A DNA stretch of 10,306 nucleotides from Hyphomicrobiales bacterium (GTDB lineage: Bacteria; Pseudomonadota; Alphaproteobacteria; Rhizobiales; Rhizobiaceae). The notes under the pieces were generated by a model. The model searched no databases, was not told where the DNA came from, and saw only the letters and a program-made list of their open reading frames with translations. Positions 6,303-10,306 of this stretch are shown here, piece after piece (positions within the stretch are counted from its first letter, which is position 1; the number at the start of each line of letters is the position of its first letter). Made by a program: the position numbers and the translations under genes. The stretch covers positions 1 to 10,306 of the forward strand of contig JAALLB010000034.1 of assembly GCA_011087745.1 (NCBI GenBank), read 5' to 3'.

Positions 6303-7618
6303 AAACCAAACCGGATCTTTTCAGCAGAATTGTGCTTCGTATTTATCGCGGCTTTGGCATGTTGCTATACCCATTTATGGGCCCGTTTCTGCGCTTGCGT
6401 GCAAACAAAGGCAAGGAAGATTGTAAGCGCCGCTATGAGCGTTACGGTTATCCTAGTGCGGAAAAGCCTTCCGGCCCAATCGTGTGGTTTCATGCGGCAA
6501 GTGTTGGCGAATCCATGGCTGTTGTCCCGGTTGTCGAACATGTAAATGCGCTTGGTATCAATACTATCATGACAACGGGTACTGTAACTTCAGCTCAAAT
6601 TGTTCGTAAGAGATTGCCGCGAGGTTCATTCCATCAATATGTTCCATTGGACTTGAAACCTGCGCTCGAACGTTTTTTGGATCACTGGCAACCTGATGCT
6701 GCTATTTTTACCGAGTCTGAAATTTGGCCAATGACTATCCTGGAGCTAACACAGCGCAATATCCCGCGTATTCTCGTAAATGCACGCATGTCTGACAGAT
6801 CATTCAAACGCTGGAAAAATGCCTCCGGCCTGGCAGAAAGACTGTTTGAAAATTTCTCACACGTGGTTGCCCAATCAGCTCTGGATGCTGAACGCTTCAA
6901 GACACTTGGTGCTCGGCCGGTTGATATTTCCGGAAACCTGAAAGTCGACACAAACGCGCTTCCTTATGATGAGCTTGAACTTAATCAACTCAAGACTCGT
7001 ATGGGGAAAAGACCATGCTGGGTTGCTGTTAGTACTCATGAGGGGGAAGAAGAGTCAGTTGGCAAGATTCACAGTGCCTTGAAAAAAAACATTCCCAATT
7101 TGCTAACGATTATCGTCCCTCGTCATCCAGACCGGGCGCCAGGTATTGTTGCGATGTTAAAGGAAAACGGACTTAAAGTTTCCCAACGCAGCCAAAATAA
7201 TTCGATTGGCGATACAACTGATATCTATATGGGAGACACCATTGGAGAAATGGGACTTTATCTACGCCTTGCGCAAGTGGCTTTCGTGGGTAAAAGCCTA
7301 AAATCTGATGGCGGGCAAAATCCTTTGGAGCCGGCAATGACCGGCACAGCTATTGTCTCCGGCAAGAATGTTAAGAACTTCCGGGATGCTTATAAAAATT
7401 TACTTGAAGCTGGTGCAGTAAGGCTTGTTGCAGATGAAAAAATGCTGGCAGCTAATGTTGAATATCTTTTGCGCAATCCACAAGAGCGAGAAAAAATGCA
7501 ACTGGCTGCATTTGATACCATCAATCAAATGCGTGGTGCCTTGAAAAAAACCAATCGCGCATTGGATTCGTATTTGTTTCCGCTTACCGTAAAACGCGAT
7601 CTGGAAGGGTTGGGTTAA
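6299..7618 (+). CDS. waaA: 3-deoxy-D-manno-octulosonic acid (Kdo) transferase WaaA
   Basis: WaaA (KdtA) is a GT-B glycosyltransferase on the inner membrane that moves Kdo from CMP-Kdo to the lipid A precursor lipid IVA. The protein is 439 residues, close to the E. coli enzyme. An N-terminal hydrophobic, basic anchor (about 8-35) is followed by WFHAASVGES (63-72), with E71 at the place of the catalytic base. Next come FTESEIWP (137-144), SGNLKVD (211-217), the interdomain STHEGEEE (245-252), PRHPDRAPG (274-282) and the donor-binding block GGQNPLEPA (338-346), where the common GGHNPLEPA has Q for H. The start ATG overlaps the acyltransferase stop by four bases and has AGGA (6287-6290) eight bases upstream, so the two are translationally coupled. 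lpxK follows after four bases. How many Kdo residues it adds cannot be told from sequence. Confidence 0.96.
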   Translation: MKTKPDLFSRIVLRIYRGFGMLLYPFMGPFLRLRANKGKEDCKRRYERYGYPSAEKPSGPIVWFHAASVGESMAVVPVVEHVNALGINTIMTTGTVTSAQIVRKRLPRGSFHQYVPLDLKPALERFLDHWQPDAAIFTESEIWPMTILELTQRNIPRILVNARMSDRSFKRWKNASGLAERLFENFSHVVAQSALDAERFKTLGARPVDISGNLKVDTNALPYDELELNQLKTRMGKRPCWVAVSTHEGEEESVGKIHSALKKNIPNLLTIIVPRHPDRAPGIVAMLKENGLKVSQRSQNNSIGDTTDIYMGDTIGEMGLYLRLAQVAFVGKSLKSDGGQNPLEPAMTGTAIVSGKNVKNFRDAYKNLLEAGAVRLVADEKMLAANVEYLLRNPQEREKMQLAAFDTINQMRGALKKTNRALDSYLFPLTVKRDLEGLG

Positions 7619-7622
7619 TACC

Positions 7623-8666
7623 ATGGCGCTGGATGAAGCCCCCCCATTTTGGTGGACCAAAAACAGCTGGCAAGGATATGCTTTATCACCCGTTTCATAT
7701 GTTTACGGACGGATTGCTGCCAAGCGCATGAACATGTCCGCAGCTGTGAAAGTTAGCGTTCCTGTTATCTGTGTTGGTAATTTTGTGGTTGGTGGTGCAG
7801 GTAAAACCCCTACGGTTCATATGCTTGCAAAATATGCACGGGCTCAAGGTTTTAAGGTTGGAATATTATCTCGCGGTCTTGGAGGGGCAATCACGACCCC
7901 CACAGTTGTGAAACTGGACAAGCACAACGCGCATGATGTTGGCGATGAGGCTCTACTTCATGCTGAAGACTTAACCACTGTAATATCGACAAACCGGGTT
8001 GCTGGTGCTGAACTTTTGATCAAACAGAATTGCACATTGATCCTTATGGATGATGGCTTTCAAAACCCTGCATTGCACAAAGATTTCTGCCTGGTTGTAG
8101 TTGATGCAAAACGAGGATTGGGAAATGGGTTTTCCATGCCCGGTGGCCCGATGCGAGTGCCCTTTAAACATCAATTAGTACAAACAGATGCAGTTTTTAT
8201 CACAGGCAAGGGTGATGGTGGTGATCTTGCCATCCGGAAAGCAGCGCGAGGCGGGAAGCCAATTTTTCACAGCACGGTGGAAGTTACAGGGCGCACAAAA
8301 TATAAGGGCCAACAGGCACTTGCCTATGCGGGCATAGCAGACCCGAGCAAATTTTTTGATACACTTGAAGAAATTGGTGTTGACGTAAAAGCTAGCCAGA
8401 GTTTTGGAGACCATCACGTCTTTACTGAAGAAGAATGCGGAGACCTAATTGATCGTTCAAAGCAACAAAAGTTGCAACTGTTTACAACAGAAAAAGACGC
8501 TGCTCGCCTTAAAAACATGGGGGAAGCACAAAACAAGGTAAGGGAATTGTCTGAAATCGTTCGGATTGTTCTCAAACCGGAAGACCCTGCAATGTTAAGA
8601 CGCATATTTGACAAGGCCATGAAGCGTTTTAAAGAACGCAAAACACCAGATGCACTTATTGGGTAA
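7623..8666 (+). CDS. lpxK: Tetraacyldisaccharide 4'-kinase LpxK
   Basis: LpxK is the inner-membrane kinase that phosphorylates the 4' position of the tetraacyl disaccharide 1-phosphate to make lipid IVA, the substrate of WaaA. At 347 residues it is of normal size. Visible motifs, in order: PFWW near the N-terminus followed by a hydrophobic, membrane-facing segment (about 18-33), VGNFVVGGAGKTP (51-63) as the Walker A loop with K61, LSRGLGG (82-88), VGDEALL (106-112), MDDGFQN (142-148) with the Walker B-like aspartates, GGPMRVP (174-180), FGDHHVF (261-267) and FTTEKDAARL (287-296). The usual SRGYGG has leucine for tyrosine (L86). The gene starts four bases after waaA with only a weak ribosome site, so coupling is likely. 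Its 3' end overlaps the convergent M16 gene by 11 bases. It is the last gene of the plus-strand run; the DUF2093 gene that often follows lpxK in related bacteria is not here. Confidence 0.96.
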   Translation: MALDEAPPFWWTKNSWQGYALSPVSYVYGRIAAKRMNMSAAVKVSVPVICVGNFVVGGAGKTPTVHMLAKYARAQGFKVGILSRGLGGAITTPTVVKLDKHNAHDVGDEALLHAEDLTTVISTNRVAGAELLIKQNCTLILMDDGFQNPALHKDFCLVVVDAKRGLGNGFSMPGGPMRVPFKHQLVQTDAVFITGKGDGGDLAIRKAARGGKPIFHSTVEVTGRTKYKGQQALAYAGIADPSKFFDTLEEIGVDVKASQSFGDHHVFTEEECGDLIDRSKQQKLQLFTTEKDAARLKNMGEAQNKVRELSEIVRIVLKPEDPAMLRRIFDKAMKRFKERKTPDALIG

Positions 8667-9954
8667 CTGCTGGCCCTACAACAACGGTGGTCGGCTTGGT
8701 TGAAAAGAACTGTTTTGCCATTCGGTTTACATCCTCCAGAGTTACATCAGCGATGTATTTTTCTCGCTTATCGATGTAATCAAGACCAAGGTCTTGCGTC
8801 TGCAGAGCAACCAGTACATTGGCAATTTTAGAGGAAGTATCAAGATTGGAAATTGCGTAAGAACCCGCCACGTAGCGTTTTGCTTTGGCAAGTTCTTCGG
8901 GTGTAACACCCTTTGTTGCAATTCGTTCAATTTCTTCATTGATAATTCTAACCGTTTCATCCCGGTTATCTGCACGGGTCGATGTTCCAGCTGAAAAATA
9001 TGCAGCATGGTCAAAAGTTGCCAGACCTGATGAAACACCATAGGCAAGTCCGCGCTTTTCGCGCACTTCTGTATAAAGCCGAGAAGAAAAGCCGCCGTCG
9101 CCAAGAATATGGTTCATCAAATGGGCTGCAAAAAAATCCGGATCGTCGCGCTTTATTGCCGGATAGATAATTGATACGGACGCATTTGGTACTGGCATGA
9201 CAATGGAAATCTCATCGCCCAAATTTGGCGCTACTTCGGGTATTTCGGCAATTGCAGATTCGTTTGGCAAATCGCCAAATATATCATCCAGTGCGGCTTT
9301 TAATTCTTCTTCGCTAATCGCCCCAACAGCGCCCACCGTTAAAGTCGAACGCGAGAGGATTTTCTTGTTCATTGCAATGATATCTTCTCGGGTGATTGCA
9401 TCAATTGAAGTTTCTGTGCCACTGACACTGCGGGCATAGGGATGCTGTTGGAAGATTGCTTCACGTACTGTCTTGCTTGCAACTGAAGACGGGTTTTTCT
9501 TGCTGCCAGTTATGCCGCTGCGTATGGCACCTCTCATTCGTTCAATTGTGTCTTCATCAAAGCGTGGCTGGTTGACTGCCAGCTTCATCAGTTTGAATAC
9601 TTCTTCGCGCTCAGAGCGCAGCAATCTACCGCTGCCTGAAAACTTGTCGCGTGAAACCGAAAACCTGAATTCCAGACCAAGTTCTTCTGCTTTGGCCTGA
9701 AAGGCCACTCCATCCAGATCACCAGCACCTTCATCCATCAAGGCAGTCATCAATCTTAAAGTGCCTTCTTTTCCTTCTGGGTCCTGTGTGGCACCGCCTT
9801 TGAACGAAACGGAAATTGCTATGATTGGAAGTGTATAGTCTTCAACCAGCAACGCCTTAATACCTTTGTCTGTCTCAATTTGCTTAATATCGATGGCGTT
9901 CGCTTGAATGATTAAACCAAATAGGAATGCAAGCGTTGTCAGGAAAACTCTCAT
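8656..9954 (-). CDS. Secreted M16 family peptidase-like subunit lacking the zinc motif
   Basis: M16B proteins form clam-shell peptidases. In many alphaproteobacterial pairs one subunit carries the zinc motif HxxEH and the other the substrate-binding R/Y pair. This protein is 432 residues from the ATG at 9954. A clear signal peptide (MRVFLTTLAFLFGLIIQANA) predicts export to the periplasm. At the place where HxxEH would lie, the sequence reads GTLRLMTALMDEG (64-76), so both histidines and the glutamate are missing. The C-terminal half has GGFSSRLYTEVREKRGLAY (287-305), the conserved R-Y element. It is therefore the non-catalytic subunit and should depend on the neighbouring upstream gene. The start is decided by AGGAGG nine bases upstream and by the signal peptide; the frame is open back to 10128, but those 58 residues are the neighbour's sequence read out of frame. 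The 3' end overlaps lpxK, convergently, by 11 bases. Confidence 0.93.
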   Translation of the reverse strand: MRVFLTTLAFLFGLIIQANAIDIKQIETDKGIKALLVEDYTLPIIAISVSFKGGATQDPEGKEGTLRLMTALMDEGAGDLDGVAFQAKAEELGLEFRFSVSRDKFSGSGRLLRSEREEVFKLMKLAVNQPRFDEDTIERMRGAIRSGITGSKKNPSSVASKTVREAIFQQHPYARSVSGTETSIDAITREDIIAMNKKILSRSTLTVGAVGAISEEELKAALDDIFGDLPNESAIAEIPEVAPNLGDEISIVMPVPNASVSIIYPAIKRDDPDFFAAHLMNHILGDGGFSSRLYTEVREKRGLAYGVSSGLATFDHAAYFSAGTSTRADNRDETVRIINEEIERIATKGVTPEELAKAKRYVAGSYAISNLDTSSKIANVLVALQTQDLGLDYIDKREKYIADVTLEDVNRMAKQFFSTKPTTVVVGPAVTQ

Positions 9955-9958
9955 GTAT

Positions 9959-10306
9959 TTATCCCTCCTTTGGCAATAAACGGCTGGTAATCGAACGACC
10001 GCGGTCAATGTATTTTCTGGCAACTTTATTGACGTCTTCCACCGTGACTTTTTGCAGACGATCGGGCCAGCTTGTGAAGTCTTCGACGCTGCCACCAATT
10101 GCCAAAACAGACCCAAAAATTCGGGCAAGAGTTAATTGGCTGTCCTAGCTGTAGATAATGGTTTTCAGATAAGTTTGGCGTGCCCTGTCCAATTCTTCTT
10201 GTGTCACACCTTCTTTTAGAAGCTTGTCAACTTGTGCTTCCACAGCTTTTGACGGTATTGCCAAGTTACCGAACGTTGAATGAGAAAGTGCGGTTAAGGG
10301 TTTTTT
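9959..10306 (-). pseudogene. M16 family peptidase subunit, C-terminal part, interrupted by an in-frame TAG; 5' end outside window
   Basis: Reading from the window edge, the frame gives STFGNLAIPSKAVEAQVDK, then KEGVTQEELDRARQ and TYLKTIIYS, then TAG (10147-10145). It continues without another stop as DSQLTLARIFGSVLAIGG, EDFTSWPDRLQKVTVEDVN, KVARKYIDRGRSITSRLLP-KEG and TAA (9961-9959). The 61 residues after the TAG fit the C-terminal end of M16B peptidases (DSQxTLARIxG, then WPDRxxxVTxxDV, then a closing LLP), so the natural end is at 9959. From memory of homologs, the stop stands where Gln or Arg is usual before DSQ; CAG to TAG would be one transition. This should be the zinc-binding partner of the next gene, but its HxxEH region is outside the window. 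The TAA lies four bases before the next ATG, so both are on one transcript. A true mutation and a sequencing error both remain possible. Confidence 0.82.
9964..9969 (-). promoter_or_regulatory. Ribosome binding site of the downstream M16 subunit
   Basis: A perfect AGGAGG on the minus strand, nine bases before the ATG at 9954-9952, lies in the last codons of the upstream M16 gene. It fixes the start at the signal-peptide methionine. Confidence 0.85.

Noticed and set aside
9955..10128. A 58-residue N-terminal extension of the downstream M16 subunit, from an ATG at 10128
   Set aside because: It is the C-terminal coding sequence of the upstream M16 gene read in another frame. The signal peptide and AGGAGG place the start at 9954.
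10145..10147. TAG recoded as an amino acid
   Set aside because: pmbA ends with TAG at 4464-4466, exactly where the family ends, and readthrough there would run into a TGA within the next gene. TAG therefore acts as a normal stop in this genome.
1..10306. Defence island, mobile element, CRISPR array or RNA gene
   Set aside because: I looked for direct-repeat arrays, terminal inverted repeats, transposase or integrase motifs and tRNA-like folds on both strands and found none. Nearly every base belongs to recognisable housekeeping genes.

Overview
The window looks like a chromosomal housekeeping stretch from a low-GC alphaproteobacterium (about 45% G+C by eye), most likely of the order Hyphomicrobiales (Rhizobiales). 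Two things point there. The gene order pmbA - inositol-phosphatase family - DUF4170 - DUF374 acyltransferase - waaA - lpxK is one I know from that order. The protein sequences also carry family features I associate with it, such as the LpxK N-terminus and the M16 pair with one non-catalytic subunit. I see no mobile element, CRISPR array, tRNA or rRNA.

Layout. Positions 1-1130 (minus strand) hold a MATE-family efflux transporter whose reading frame is broken twice; its 3' end runs off the window. Directly upstream and on the same strand, 1130-2977, is an intact KefB/KefC-type cation:proton antiporter whose stop overlaps the original MATE start (TAATG), so the two form a small operon. A 136-base divergent intergenic region (2978-3113) separates it from a plus-strand run of six tightly packed genes: pmbA (3114-4466), a CysQ-like phosphatase with a TTG start (4453-5250), a DUF4170 protein (5289-5534), a DUF374 acyltransferase (5553-6302), waaA (6299-7618) and lpxK (7623-8666). 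Spacings are -14, +38, +18, -4 and +4 bases, as expected of one transcript. On the opposite strand, and overlapping the end of lpxK by 11 bases, lies a pair of secreted M16 peptidase subunits. The downstream one (8656-9954) is intact but non-catalytic by sequence. The upstream one (9959-10306, truncated by the window edge) carries an in-frame TAG 61 codons before its natural end.

How the genes work together. waaA and lpxK act in consecutive steps of Kdo2-lipid A assembly at the inner membrane: LpxK phosphorylates the disaccharide and WaaA adds Kdo. The DUF374 acyltransferase beside them is a good candidate for a lipid A or phospholipid acylation step; its family includes the lipid A acyltransferase LpxJ of epsilonproteobacteria. 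The link of PmbA, the phosphatase and DUF4170 to lipid A is positional only. The two M16 subunits would normally form a periplasmic heterodimeric peptidase.

I do not find a new defence or mobile system here. The notable content is three apparent coding lesions in two genes at the window's flanks (two frameshifts in MATE, one amber codon in M16), while the central operon is clean. Whether these are real gene decay or sequencing errors cannot be decided from the sequence alone.
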